This document shows positions 8,273 to 15,485 of a DNA stretch of 42,122 bases, piece after piece. The notes beneath the pieces were generated by a model. That model saw nothing but the letters and a program-made list of their open reading frames with translations. It was not told the origin of the DNA and made no database searches. This stretch comes from Bradyrhizobium sp. (GTDB lineage Bacteria > Pseudomonadota > Alphaproteobacteria > Rhizobiales > Xanthobacteraceae): contig NZ_JACRAW010000143.1 in NCBI RefSeq assembly GCF_016213215.1, positions 1 through 42,122 on the forward strand, read 5' to 3'. A program made the position numbers and the translations under genes. The number at the start of each line of letters is the position of its first letter. Within the stretch, counting starts at the first letter, position 1.

Positions 8273-8425
8273 AACGTTACCGTCTTCCAACGGTTGACCC
8301 AGGCAGAGGCATCGAAGCTGATCGATGCGCTGAGGGAAAACGCCGGCGTCAACGACGCAAGGCGAGAGGACCTGGCACTCCGACCCGAATGCAGGCCGCG
8401 ACCGCAGTCGAAAGGCAAGCCATGA
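8273..8425 (+). pseudogene. C-terminal remnant of a DUF3072-like protein
   Basis: In the frame beginning at 8273, directly after an in-frame stop, the translation contains LTQAEASKLIDALRE. This resembles the C-terminal half of small DUF3072 proteins (LTKAEASKRIDALQ type). No ATG or GTG opens this frame upstream; only a TTG near 8288 could. The frame ends in a TGA that overlaps the CsbD start codon (ATGA, 8422-8425), the usual arrangement of translationally coupled genes. I read it as a truncated gene that once preceded csbD. Confidence 0.45.
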
Positions 8426-8601
8426 GCAAGGCGAAAGGCGTGGAGAAGAAAATCGTCGGCACCGCCAAGCAGGTTGTCGGCGAGATCGTCGGCGACCAAA
8501 CTCTGCAGGAAGAAGGAAGGGCGCAAGAGCAGCGCGGCTGCAAGGAGCGGGAAGAACCCAGTGAGCTCAATCCTTTCCGAAAACTCGGACGGCTAACCTG
8601 A
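8422..8601 (+). CDS. CsbD family stress protein (59 aa)
   Basis: A 59-residue hydrophilic protein with the CsbD signature: an N-terminal KGVEKKIVGTAKQVVGEIVGD segment in family style, then a charged EEGRAQEQRG part. CsbD proteins accumulate in the general stress response and have no known biochemical activity. The ATG at 8422 overlaps the stop codon of the DUF3072-like remnant. The C-terminal 20 residues depart from the family and may be a drifted end. No exact EcfG promoter is seen upstream, unlike for several neighbours. Confidence 0.75.
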   Translation: MSKAKGVEKKIVGTAKQVVGEIVGDQTLQEEGRAQEQRGCKEREEPSELNPFRKLGRLT

Positions 8602-8738
8602 GCCGATGGCCGCTTCAGAACGGCAGCAGGTATCTCGCTGGATTACCTGCAATTTGCATCAACCGCGCTGCCGCAGCGAGCGGTCGACTGCGTCAGAGAG
8701 ATTGGCGATATGATTTTCACTGTCGGCGACCGACGCAT

Positions 8739-8942
8739 CTATTTCGGGGACTGAAGACCGGGAGACATCAGCCACTCATTGATGTGGGCCGCGGTCTCGC
8801 TCTGCCGTGCCTTCTTCAACAGCGCATCCCGCTCACGGCCGTGCGGCAATTTTCCGGCTGCTTCGCGCGCCTCGTTCGCCGCTCGCTGCAGCCGCTCGTC
8901 GAAGGATAGAGCATGTCGCGTGCGATTTCGCCTGATCGTCAT
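8739..8942 (-). CDS. Small hypothetical protein (67 aa)
   Basis: A 67-residue basic, helical protein with the phrases RLQRAANEAREAAGKLP, RDALLKKARQ and AAHINEWL. Proteins of this size with nearly the same pattern are frequent in Bradyrhizobium; their function is unknown. No signal peptide or membrane segment is visible. Codon use is normal for the region, so the frame is believed real. The following gap on its upstream side (8943-9105) contains nothing I can support. Confidence 0.65.
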   Translation of the reverse strand: MTIRRNRTRHALSFDERLQRAANEAREAAGKLPHGRERDALLKKARQSETAAHINEWLMSPGLQSPK

Positions 8943-9105
8943 CGGAAGCCTCCTTGCTGAGACCCCAGCGTGCCTCGGTGCTACCGCACTGTCGCTAACT
9001 AAAGTTTATCCGAGGACCGATCTTCGAAAAGAGCTCTTGGAACAAGCCGCCCATCACGGAATGGCCTCACTTGCTGCTGCGCAGCACGTTCACATCGGGC
9101 CCGGG

Positions 9106-9309
9106 CTAACTTCCGAGTGCAGATTCGCCCGGCTCGCGGCCGGGCACGCTCAGATGCACCTCATGCCCTTCACGGATCGCAAGCGAAGCGGCGGCAGCTG
9201 CGGACTCGAAGGCCGACTCCTTGGTTGCATACTCGCCTTTGATATCGCCGTCATGCAGCACGCCCCATTGATCCCGGATCGGCACGATCGCGTATTGAGC
9301 CAGTCCCAT
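9106..9309 (-). CDS. Small hypothetical protein, DUF2188-like (67 aa)
   Basis: A 67-residue protein reading YAIVPIRDQWGVLHDG, then an Ala-rich helix FESAAAAASLAIREGHEVHLSVPG. The pattern is that of short DUF2188-type proteins (one beta-hairpin plus helix), of unknown function and common in rhizobia. The ATG at 9309 is well supported by an AGGAGG ribosome site just upstream. An exact sigma-EcfG promoter lies 31 bases upstream of the start, so it is probably induced by general stress. Confidence 0.75.
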   Translation of the reverse strand: MGLAQYAIVPIRDQWGVLHDGDIKGEYATKESAFESAAAAASLAIREGHEVHLSVPGREPGESALGS

Positions 9310-9340
9310 TTTCGATGCCTCCTCGTTGCGCGTATCCTGC

Positions 9341-9366
9341 AACGCAAGAACCGACGGCCGTGTTCC
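9341..9366 (-). promoter_or_regulatory. Sigma-EcfG-type promoter for the DUF2188-like gene
   Basis: On the minus strand GGAAC (9366-9362), 17 bases, CGTT (9344-9341): an exact match to the general stress consensus. The predicted transcript start near 9335 gives a leader of about 25 bases containing AGGAGG. Confidence 0.75.
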
Positions 9367-9409
9367 GCTCGAAACGTGACCTGCACCTGCCCGGTGCCGT
9401 CCGAAAATC

Positions 9410-9613
9410 CTACTCCCGTGAGAAGACCTGCTGCAGGAAGCAAAGCCCGTCGTAGGTGAGCCGGGTCTCGCGCGTCTCGCCCCTGGCGACCTCCTCCTCC
9501 AGGAAAGTCTCCAGCTCCGGCAATGTTCGGTTGAACTTGTCGCCCGCACCGATCATCTCGCAGGTCTTCTTGATGCGCTTGATCGGCTTGTCGAGAACGT
9601 CGATCGTCACCAT
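9410..9613 (-). CDS. Small hypothetical protein (67 aa)
   Basis: A 67-residue protein beginning MVTIDVLDKPIKRIKKTCE and ending in a Leu/Phe/Gln helix. It has strong codon bias with many G/C third positions, so it is likely real. No family is recognised. ATG 9613 is used; a TTG three codons upstream is open but unlikely. Its start codon sits on the same CATG (9611-9614) as the start of the gene on the other strand, so the two genes diverge with overlapping start codons. Confidence 0.6.
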   Translation of the reverse strand: MVTIDVLDKPIKRIKKTCEMIGAGDKFNRTLPELETFLEEEVARGETRETRLTYDGLCFLQQVFSRE

Positions 9614-10001
9614 GCCGGACAATTCGAGCCCGTCCGATCCGTTCCGCCTCGAGATTTTTTGGAACGATATCGGGGCAGTCGCGTTGGTCAGCCGAGTTGA
9701 TGGCTTGGACGAAGAAATTCGATACAGGCTAATCGCTCGAAGCCCCGTCGGCTATTTAGATAGCTGGCGGGGTTTTTCTCTCGGGAGCCGCCCTGTGCCG
9801 TACGCGCTGTTCGAAGGAAATGAGCGGCTCACCCGTAGCTTTCCGACCCAGCAGGAAGCCTGGGATGCGGCCGCCCGAGCCGGCCTTGTTGTTGCAGGAC
9901 CCGATGGCGTCAACGTCCTCGACGACAACTATGAGATCAAGCCCTGCGAAGAAACCACCAATGAAGTCACCGACCCCGGTTCCGACTTCATCCTCTCTTG
10001 A
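9612..10001 (+). CDS. Hypothetical protein (129 aa)
   Basis: A 129-residue protein with a protein-like composition: EIFWNDIGAVALVSRVDG, RLIARSPVGYLDSWRGFSLG and LFEGNERLTRSFPTQQEAW are coherent segments, then an acidic tail. No known domain. Two features cast doubt on simple expression as one message: an exact sigma-EcfG promoter pattern (9661-9685) and a terminator-shaped hairpin with a T-run (9743-9777) both lie inside the frame. Either they are chance matches within a real gene, or the region also makes a short RNA. The ribosome site upstream of 9612 is weak. Confidence 0.5.
   Translation: MPDNSSPSDPFRLEIFWNDIGAVALVSRVDGLDEEIRYRLIARSPVGYLDSWRGFSLGSRPVPYALFEGNERLTRSFPTQQEAWDAAARAGLVVAGPDGVNVLDDNYEIKPCEETTNEVTDPGSDFILS
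9692..9777 (+). ncRNA. Candidate stress-induced small RNA (about 86 nt)
   Basis: An exact promoter pattern GGAAC (9661-9665), 16 bases, CGTT (9682-9685) is followed about 60 bases later by a strong terminator-shaped hairpin. That hairpin has arms at 9743-9755 and 9760-9772, 13 pairs including two G-U pairs, a TTAG loop and then TTTTTCTC. A transcript from about 9692 to 9777 would be a free-standing small RNA. It overlaps the frame of the 129-residue hypothetical protein, so chance occurrence inside a coding sequence is the main alternative. Confidence 0.35.
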
Positions 10002-10208
10002 CGTTGAGCCGTTGCGGTATCGAGCTCACTCCATTGCGAGGTTCCTTGGCCGGAACCGATCGTGATGCTGACCAGTCGTGTATGTGGCGATCACGCACAA
10101 GGCATCGAGCTGCAGCCGTCTCGATCGCCACGCAAACGTGCTGAAACGGGAGCAGCGGCTTCTTAGCCGCCAACCGCCTGCGCGCACGTGTTCCAGCGCC
10201 AATTTGGC

Positions 10209-10236
10209 GGAACGTCGCCGGCGACGGGAATGTTCC
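10209..10236. promoter_or_regulatory. Overlapping sigma-EcfG-type sites facing both ways
   Basis: On the minus strand GGAAC (10236-10232), 17 bases, CGTT (10214-10211) is an exact match but faces no gene that I can support in 10002-10210. On the plus strand GGAAC (10209-10213), 17 bases, TGTT (10231-10234) has one mismatch and points at the Crp/Fnr gene 110 bases away. The near-palindromic GTCGCCGGCGAC between them makes the two-way reading possible. The rest of the gap 10002-10344 shows only the hairpin at 10264-10287. Confidence 0.4.
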
Positions 10237-10263
10237 TGCGCCGCAGGCCACCCCCAAAACCGC

Positions 10264-10287
10264 CGTCCTTAACAAAGGTTAAGGACG
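10264..10287. promoter_or_regulatory. Perfect inverted repeat upstream of the Crp/Fnr gene
   Basis: CGTCCTTAAC (10264-10273), four-base spacer, GTTAAGGACG (10278-10287): a perfect 10-base dyad ending 57 bases before the Crp/Fnr start codon. The position and symmetry suit an operator, possibly autoregulatory, or a leader hairpin. It does not match the Fnr consensus TTGAT-N4-ATCAA. Confidence 0.5.
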
Positions 10288-10344
10288 CAAGCGCCTCGGC
10301 GGATAGCATTGTCTCGGCAGGAATCGCGCTGAACGGGTTTGACG

Positions 10345-11121
10345 ATGCGAAGTGGTTTTGCATTCACGAAGTTCGCTGACCGGCTCGCGAGTATCGTAGA
10401 ATTATCTCCAGAAGATCTCGACCTGCTTGCGAAGATGCCGGCTACCATCGGCCATTTCGCTTCGCACGACACGATCGCGCGAAGGGGTGAGCGCCCGACC
10501 TCGTGCTGTCTCCTGCTGCAGGGCTATCTCTGCTGGATGGTCGAGAGTGAAAGCGGGCAGCAGATCACGTCCATCCATGTTCCCGGGGATATGCCCGACT
10601 TGCAGAACCTGCCTGCTCCGCAGCTTCAATACGATCTCGTCGCGCTCGGGCCGGTCGTGGTGGCATTCGTACCGCACGCTTTCTTTCGGGAGTTGAATGC
10701 CTCGTCGCCGCGGCTGTCCCGCGCGCTGTCTCTGTTGGCGCTCGCGGATGTCTCGTGCCTGAGGAACTGGATCTTCAACCTCGGGACGCGGGATGCCCTG
10801 GCTCGTGTGGCGCATCTTCTTTGTGAACTCACCGTGCGCCTGCGTGTCGTCGGGCTTGCAAAGGACTTCACGTTCGCGTCGCCCTTCACGCAGTCCGATT
10901 TGGCTGCTGCCTGCGCCATTTCGGCCGTCCATGCCAACCGCACCATTCAGGAACTGCGGCGCAGGAGCCTGGTACAATGGCATTCGAAAACGATCGCCGT
11001 TGCCGATTGGGCAGGCCTGGTTCAGCTCGCCAGATTTCGGCCCGACTATCTTGGCTTACGGGACCCATCAATGCTGGATGGACCGCAAACCGGCCAGTTT
11101 GCTGCACAACTCAGCGCCTGA
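10345..11121 (+). CDS. Crp/Fnr family transcriptional regulator
   Basis: A 258-residue regulator. The N-terminal part (about 25-130) is a cyclic-nucleotide-binding-type beta barrel (RRGERPTSCCLLLQGYLCW, VPGDMPDL). A dimer helix (about 130-160) and a C-terminal winged helix-turn-helix (about 185-235, FTQSDLAAACAISAVHANR) follow. There is no N-terminal Cys cluster, so it is not an iron-sulfur Fnr; the ligand is unknown. ATG 10345 is used; a TTG two codons upstream is also open. It overlaps the convergent glycosyltransferase-like gene by 11 bases. A paralogue lies at 29333-30118, on the far side of the biosynthetic cluster. Confidence 0.85.
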   Translation: MRSGFAFTKFADRLASIVELSPEDLDLLAKMPATIGHFASHDTIARRGERPTSCCLLLQGYLCWMVESESGQQITSIHVPGDMPDLQNLPAPQLQYDLVALGPVVVAFVPHAFFRELNASSPRLSRALSLLALADVSCLRNWIFNLGTRDALARVAHLLCELTVRLRVVGLAKDFTFASPFTQSDLAAACAISAVHANRTIQELRRRSLVQWHSKTIAVADWAGLVQLARFRPDYLGLRDPSMLDGPQTGQFAAQLSA

Positions 11122-12097
11122 TTGCGCGAGACGCCTCAGACCGATGCAGCCGTTCGCGGAGAGCCGAGCCAATCGCGCGCACGACCGGCGTCCAATCTCC
11201 CGCCGTCCGCTGGCGGAACAATCGCGCGCTAGCATACCACATGCTCCGATCGCCCACGGCGGGCCACCGCCAATCGCAATCCGAATGTAGCATAATCCAC
11301 GTCTCGATCCCCAAGGATCCCGCGAGATGTGCAACCATCGTGTCCACCGAAAGTACCAGATCCAGCCCTTGCATCCGTCGAGCCAAGCTCATGATATCGG
11401 GCGTGCTGATGTCGATCGCGCCGATTTTCGATGCCGCAGCCGAACCTGCACCGCGCTGCAAGGAGTAAAGCTGAGCACCTTCAACAAGCAGGTTTCGGAA
11501 CAACGTCGGGGGTATGGACCGCCGCCTGTCCCAGTCTCCCACCTCCCAGACCATGCCAAGCGCGAGCCGGCCAGGGGTCGATAACACCGGCGCCGCATCG
11601 CAGGTTGCTGGAACATCGAGGAAGGGGTTCTTCAATTCAACCTCACGCAGACCGGCGCGGATCGCGTGAGGAACTTCCATGATCTCGATATCGACATCGA
11701 AATCGACCTCCGGCGCTCCGTCGTGCAGCGGAATTGCCCGATCGACGCCCTCGACCCGGTTCACGAGGGATAACAGCTCTGGCTGGCACCAGACCGTCAC
11801 CACCCGCGCAATCTTGCGCAGCGGGGTCATAAAGCGGATGAACTGAATGGTGTCGCCGAGGCCGTGATAGCAGCGAACGAGAACGCGCTGGTCGCGGATC
11901 TCCTCACCTCGCCATATTCGCTGCAGATGTCGCGGGCCTTCGTGCTTGGGTGGGTTCGACATGCGCAGACGCGCAAGATCGGCATCCGCTATCTTCCACG
12001 CCCGCTCGAAATCACCAGCCCGGATGGCCGCGATCCAGCCACTGCCGTCTACGTCCGCTACGGGATCGGACCCTGGCGCGACGGCTTCTACCGTCAA
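11111..12097 (-). CDS. Glycosyltransferase, heptosyltransferase (GT9)-like
   Basis: A 328-residue protein that resembles the GT-B-fold C-terminal part of the ADP-heptose/GT9 type transferases often attached to TPR repeats in rhizobia. It has CYHGLGDTIQFIRFMTPL (the GxGD donor-loop region of GT9), WCQPELLSLVN, LGMVWEVGDWDRRRSIP, YSLQRG, and the C-terminal LVLSVDTMVAHLAGSLG motif that binds the sugar nucleotide. The TPR part itself is missing; only one helix pair precedes the domain. Its start is a TTG overlapping the upstream gene's stop (TTGA), which implies translational coupling. It converges on the Crp/Fnr gene with an 11-base overlap. Confidence 0.8.
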   Translation of the reverse strand: MTVEAVAPGSDPVADVDGSGWIAAIRAGDFERAWKIADADLARLRMSNPPKHEGPRHLQRIWRGEEIRDQRVLVRCYHGLGDTIQFIRFMTPLRKIARVVTVWCQPELLSLVNRVEGVDRAIPLHDGAPEVDFDVDIEIMEVPHAIRAGLREVELKNPFLDVPATCDAAPVLSTPGRLALGMVWEVGDWDRRRSIPPTLFRNLLVEGAQLYSLQRGAGSAAASKIGAIDISTPDIMSLARRMQGLDLVLSVDTMVAHLAGSLGIETWIMLHSDCDWRWPAVGDRSMWYASARLFRQRTAGDWTPVVRAIGSALRERLHRSEASRAIRR

Positions 12098-12375
12098 GTG
12101 CCCGACCGGCGCACGAACTTGTGGAACCGGCTGACCTTGCCGTCCTTGGTACGATCCTGGTACAGGAACGCGAGATCAGACTCGTCGAACTTCCGGAAGA
12201 ACTCGTCCCATTCGATGCGATCGAGGGCGTCATCTTTCGGATCGAAGTCGATGCGTAAGATTCCGGCGTGCCCTTCCTTGTCTTCGGTGGCCTTCACGGT
12301 CGCCGGCCTGCCCTTCCGCTCCTCGGCCCACTTGCGAATGACCTTATGGTCGGTCGTCGTTTGGCTATCGCTCAT
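12094..12375 (-). CDS. Small conserved rhizobial protein (93 aa)
   Basis: A 93-residue hydrophilic protein: TTDHKVIRKWAEERKGRPATVK, GILRIDFDPKDD, then WDEFFRKFDESDLAFLYQ and KVSRFHKFV. This family is widespread in Rhizobiales and is sometimes annotated, without good evidence, as a 1,4-alpha-glucan branching protein. It is far too short for that enzyme. Function unknown. The stop codon overlaps the start of the GT9-like gene. The gap upstream (12376-12685) contains the promoter of the divergent inositol cluster. Confidence 0.8.
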   Translation of the reverse strand: MSDSQTTTDHKVIRKWAEERKGRPATVKATEDKEGHAGILRIDFDPKDDALDRIEWDEFFRKFDESDLAFLYQDRTKDGKVSRFHKFVRRSGT

Positions 12376-12614
12376 CGATGGTTCCCATTTCGGCTTTGAG
12401 GTTCATCCAGCCAGCGCCGGAATGATCGGATCAAACGCGCCAGCGCTACGAATTGTTCTTGGGGGCTTTCGCCGAACCGCCTTTATCTTCTTGTTCTTCT
12501 TCCACATCATGGTTCGTTCCTGCGACCTGAAGCCCACTCCTTATCCTGCGTTAAGCATTCTTCGTTTTCTCCCGCGGAAACCAGCTTCGCTCCTTGGACG
12601 ACACCTCTGCAACA

Positions 12615-12639
12615 GGAACGAACGCATCCCGTCCACGTT
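12615..12639 (+). promoter_or_regulatory. Sigma-EcfG-type promoter of the inositol/glycosyltransferase cluster
   Basis: GGAAC at 12615-12619, 16 bases, CGTT at 12636-12639: an exact match to the general stress consensus, 46 bases upstream of the inositol-phosphate synthase start. The flanks are rich in GAAC/GTTC repeats (for example GTTCGCGAAC at 12637-12646). The rest of the gap back to 12376 shows no gene that I can defend. Confidence 0.8.
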
Positions 12640-12685
12640 CGCGAACGTACTTACGTTCGGACTCATCACTGGAGGGCGGCGATCG

Positions 12686-13780
12686 ATGCATTCACGTCTT
12701 CAGGACAGACGCCGCGTTCGTGTCGGCATCGTCGGAGTTGGAAACTGCGCAAGCTCCTTTGTCCAGGGGCTGACCTACTATCGAGACGCCAAGTCCAACG
12801 AGCCGGTGCCCGGCCTGATGAACGCCGATGTCGGCGGCTATCATATCGGCGACATCGAGATTTCCTCCGCCTTCGACGTCAATGCCAACAAGGTGGGACA
12901 GGACGTCGCCGACGCGATCTACGCCGCGCCGAACAACACGCATCGGTTCGCGGAAGTTGCCGCGACCGGCGTCATCGTAAAGCGCGGGCCGGTGCTCGAC
13001 GGGATAGGACGCTATCTCGAGGACGACATCCCTATCGCTCCCGGCACCGAGGACGATGTAACCGACGCTTTGTTGGATTCTCGGACGGACGTTGTTGTTT
13101 CCTATCTGCCGGTCGGCTCGCAGAAGGCGACTGAATGGTATGCGGAACGCGCTCTCGAGGCGGGATGCGGCTTTGTCAACTGCATTCCCGTCTTTATTGC
13201 CTCGGATCCGGCGTGGCGTCGTCGCTTTGAGGAGGCCGGCCTGCCCGTCATCGGCGATGACATCAAGAGCCAGGTCGGCGCCACGATCCTTCATCGCATG
13301 CTCGCCAATCTCTTCCGCGAGCGCGGCGTTCGCCTCGACCGTACCTATCAGCTCAATTTCGGCGGCAACGCTGACTTCAAGAACATGCTGGAGCGCGACC
13401 GACTGAGCTCCAAAAAGATATCCAAGACGCAGGCCGTGACCAGCCAGTTCGACGTACCGCTGGGAGCGGACAGGATCCATGTCGGTCCGAGCGATCACGT
13501 TCCCTGGCTCGAGGACCGCAAGGTCGCCTACATCCGCCTGGAAGGCACCACCTTCGGCGGCGTGCCGCTTGCGGCCGAAGTGAAACTCGAAGTCTGGGAC
13601 TCGCCCAATTCGGCTGGCGTGGTGATCGATGCCGTTCGCTGCGCCAAGCTCGCCATGGATCGCGGCATCGCCGGCGCATTGACCGGGCCTTCGAGCTATT
13701 TCATGAAGTCCCCGCCGCAGCAATTTACCGACGAGGAAGCGCGCCGCCGGACACGCGCGTTCATCGATGACAAGGCGTAG
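12686..13780 (+). CDS. ino1: Inositol-3-phosphate synthase
   Basis: A 364-residue enzyme converting glucose 6-phosphate to inositol 3-phosphate with NAD as a tightly bound cofactor. It shows the N-terminal GIVGVGNCASSFVQGL nucleotide-binding loop, the NFGGNADFKNM block, SSKKISKTQAVTSQ (active-site lysines) and the C-terminal WDSPNSAGVVIDAVRCAK. Length and motifs match the short actinobacterial/archaeal type (about 365 residues), not the 500-residue eukaryotic type. ATG 12686 has GGAGGG nine bases upstream; the same frame is open far upstream but not as protein. It is the first gene of the cluster, behind an exact sigma-EcfG promoter. Confidence 0.93.
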   Translation: MHSRLQDRRRVRVGIVGVGNCASSFVQGLTYYRDAKSNEPVPGLMNADVGGYHIGDIEISSAFDVNANKVGQDVADAIYAAPNNTHRFAEVAATGVIVKRGPVLDGIGRYLEDDIPIAPGTEDDVTDALLDSRTDVVVSYLPVGSQKATEWYAERALEAGCGFVNCIPVFIASDPAWRRRFEEAGLPVIGDDIKSQVGATILHRMLANLFRERGVRLDRTYQLNFGGNADFKNMLERDRLSSKKISKTQAVTSQFDVPLGADRIHVGPSDHVPWLEDRKVAYIRLEGTTFGGVPLAAEVKLEVWDSPNSAGVVIDAVRCAKLAMDRGIAGALTGPSSYFMKSPPQQFTDEEARRRTRAFIDDKA

Positions 13781-13787
13781 CGGCGCA

Positions 13788-14384
13788 ATGGCGAATACCA
13801 TTCATCTCGTCCGCCATGGTCATCATGCCTTGCTTGGCCGGCTGCTGTGCGGGCGTATGCCCGGTGTCGAGCTCGATGAGCTTGGTTGTCGCCAGATAGC
13901 CCTCTGCGCCGAACTGATATCGCCCGAGCCAACTATCGTACAATCGAGCCCCCAGCTTCGAGCGCGACAATCGGCGACTATTCTTGCGGAGCGCTTTGGA
14001 TTGCCTGTCGAGATCGTCCCCGAGATGGACGAGATCGATCTCGGCGACTGGACGTCTGCTTCTTTCGTCGAACTGGTGCACGATCCATGCTGGAATCAGT
14101 GGAACGCGCAGCGTGGGGCAAGCTGTCCGCCGAACGGGGAGAGCATGCGGTCGCTGCAGACGCGGGTGGTGAGCCACCTCGAACGTCTCGTGGAAGAGGC
14201 AACAGACGGCACCATCGTCATTGTCAGCCACGCCGAGCCTATCCGCGCTGCGCTCCTGCACTACCTTCGCATTCCACTTGATGATTTCCGCGCCGTGGAG
14301 ATCGGGCCCGCAAGCATAAGTACGCTGGTCCACAACGGACGAACCCTGGGCGTGACCCGCATCAATCAGGAGGTGCCGGCGTGA
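13788..14384 (+). CDS. Histidine phosphatase family protein
   Basis: A 198-residue cytoplasmic phosphatase of the histidine acid phosphatase/phosphoglycerate mutase superfamily. The phosphoacceptor is His10 in LVRHGHH; the second catalytic His148 is in VIVSHAEPIRA, and the acidic residue lies in EMDEIDLGDW (about residue 82). The substrate cannot be read from sequence. Its position directly after inositol-phosphate synthase makes removal of phosphate from inositol 3-phosphate or from a sugar phosphate a reasonable guess. ATG 13788 follows the upstream stop by 7 bases; an ATG at 13767 would overlap ino1. Its stop overlaps the next start (ATGA-like, 14381-14384). Confidence 0.87.
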   Translation: MANTIHLVRHGHHALLGRLLCGRMPGVELDELGCRQIALCAELISPEPTIVQSSPQLRARQSATILAERFGLPVEIVPEMDEIDLGDWTSASFVELVHDPCWNQWNAQRGASCPPNGESMRSLQTRVVSHLERLVEEATDGTIVIVSHAEPIRAALLHYLRIPLDDFRAVEIGPASISTLVHNGRTLGVTRINQEVPA

Positions 14385-15484
14385 AGATCATCGTCTTTGG
14401 TCTCACGATCTCCTCATCCTGGGGCAATGGGCACGCTACGCTTTGGCGCGGCTTGTGCAAGCACATCATTCGCGCCGGCCACAGCGTCCTCTTCTTCGAA
14501 CGCGACGTTTCGTACTATGCCGGCGCGCGCGACCTGATCGAACTGCCCGGCGGCCGGCTCGAGCTGTTCTCGGCATGGGACGATATTCGCTCGAAAGCGC
14601 GCGCCGAATTGCGGGAGGCCGATGCGGCCATTGTCACCTCCTATTGTCCGGACGGAATTGCCGCAACCGACCTCGTGCTGGATCAGGACCGCGCATTGCG
14701 CGTCTTCTATGACCTTGACACCCCGGTCACGCTGGCAAACCTGCAGGCTGGTGAACCCCTCTCCTATGTCGGACCGCGCGGCCTGAAGGAATTCGATCTG
14801 GTCTTGAGTTTCACCGGCGGTGAGCGCGTGCGCGCGCAATTCATGCACCGGCTCGGCGCCCGCGATGTCGAACCGCTCTACGGGCACGTCGATCCCGACG
14901 TGCATCGGCCGGCTGATCCGCAACTGCACTACCGTTCACATCTATCCTATCTTGGCACCTATTCCGGCGATCGCCAGCAGGCGCTGGAAAACCTGTTCAT
15001 TCAGCCCGCACGTGATCGGCCGGAGTTGCAGTTCCTGATCGGCGGCGCGCAATATCCGCACGACTTCCCATGGTCGAGGAATATCTACTTCGTCCGGCAT
15101 CTGCCGCCGTCGAAACATCCTGCCTTCTTTGCCTCGTCCCGCCTTACGCTGAACGTGACACGGCGCGCGATGGCCGAGATGGGCTGGTGTCCGTCGGGGC
15201 GGCTGTTCGAGGCGGCGGCCTGCGGAGCACCGATTCTCAGCGACGTCTGGGATGGGCTTGCCGAGTTCTTCACACCTGGCGAAGAACTCATCCTCGCCAG
15301 CGACACGCCCGACGTGCTTGCGGCCATGGAAATGGACGACGGCCAATTGCTCAGAATCGCACGCCGCGCACGCGAGCGGGTGCTTGAGCAGCACAGCTCG
15401 GAGCGGCGGGCCATGCAGCTGATAGATTTCATCGAGCGAGCCCGCTCGCGTTCCGAACGTCAACCCGCAGCGATGGAGGCCTGA
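14381..15484 (+). CDS. CgeB-type glycosyltransferase, copy 1
   Basis: A 367-residue GT-B-fold protein of the CgeB/glycosyl transferase family 1-like type. The N-terminus reads IVFGLTISSSWGNGHATLWRG, followed by a GHSVLFFERD strand. The C-terminal half has the domain with RLFEAAACGAPILSD and a region of Glu/Asp typical of the sugar-nucleotide site. CgeB itself acts in glycosylation of the Bacillus spore surface; donors are unknown for most members. It is one of four related genes in the cluster and is closest to copy 4 (26172-27293), with which it shares SSWGNGHAT and YLGTYSxDRQ. Confidence 0.85.
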   Translation: MKIIVFGLTISSSWGNGHATLWRGLCKHIIRAGHSVLFFERDVSYYAGARDLIELPGGRLELFSAWDDIRSKARAELREADAAIVTSYCPDGIAATDLVLDQDRALRVFYDLDTPVTLANLQAGEPLSYVGPRGLKEFDLVLSFTGGERVRAQFMHRLGARDVEPLYGHVDPDVHRPADPQLHYRSHLSYLGTYSGDRQQALENLFIQPARDRPELQFLIGGAQYPHDFPWSRNIYFVRHLPPSKHPAFFASSRLTLNVTRRAMAEMGWCPSGRLFEAAACGAPILSDVWDGLAEFFTPGEELILASDTPDVLAAMEMDDGQLLRIARRARERVLEQHSSERRAMQLIDFIERARSRSERQPAAMEA

Positions 15485-15485
15485 C

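Noticed and set aside
8625..8753. Plus-strand frame ending MIFTVGDRRIYFGD
   Set aside because: No start codon except an internal ATG leaving 14 residues; no family resemblance; possibly a gene remnant.
12442..12516. Short minus-strand peptides (Lys-rich, or ending in KAPKNNS) in the gap before ino1
   Set aside because: About 20 codons, no conserved family known to me, and the best frame lacks a spaced ribosome site.
11864..12685. Long open frame upstream of, and in frame with, inositol-phosphate synthase
   Set aside because: It is antisense to the GT9-like gene and the 93-aa gene, reads as random protein, and the true ino1 start at 12686 has a good ribosome site.
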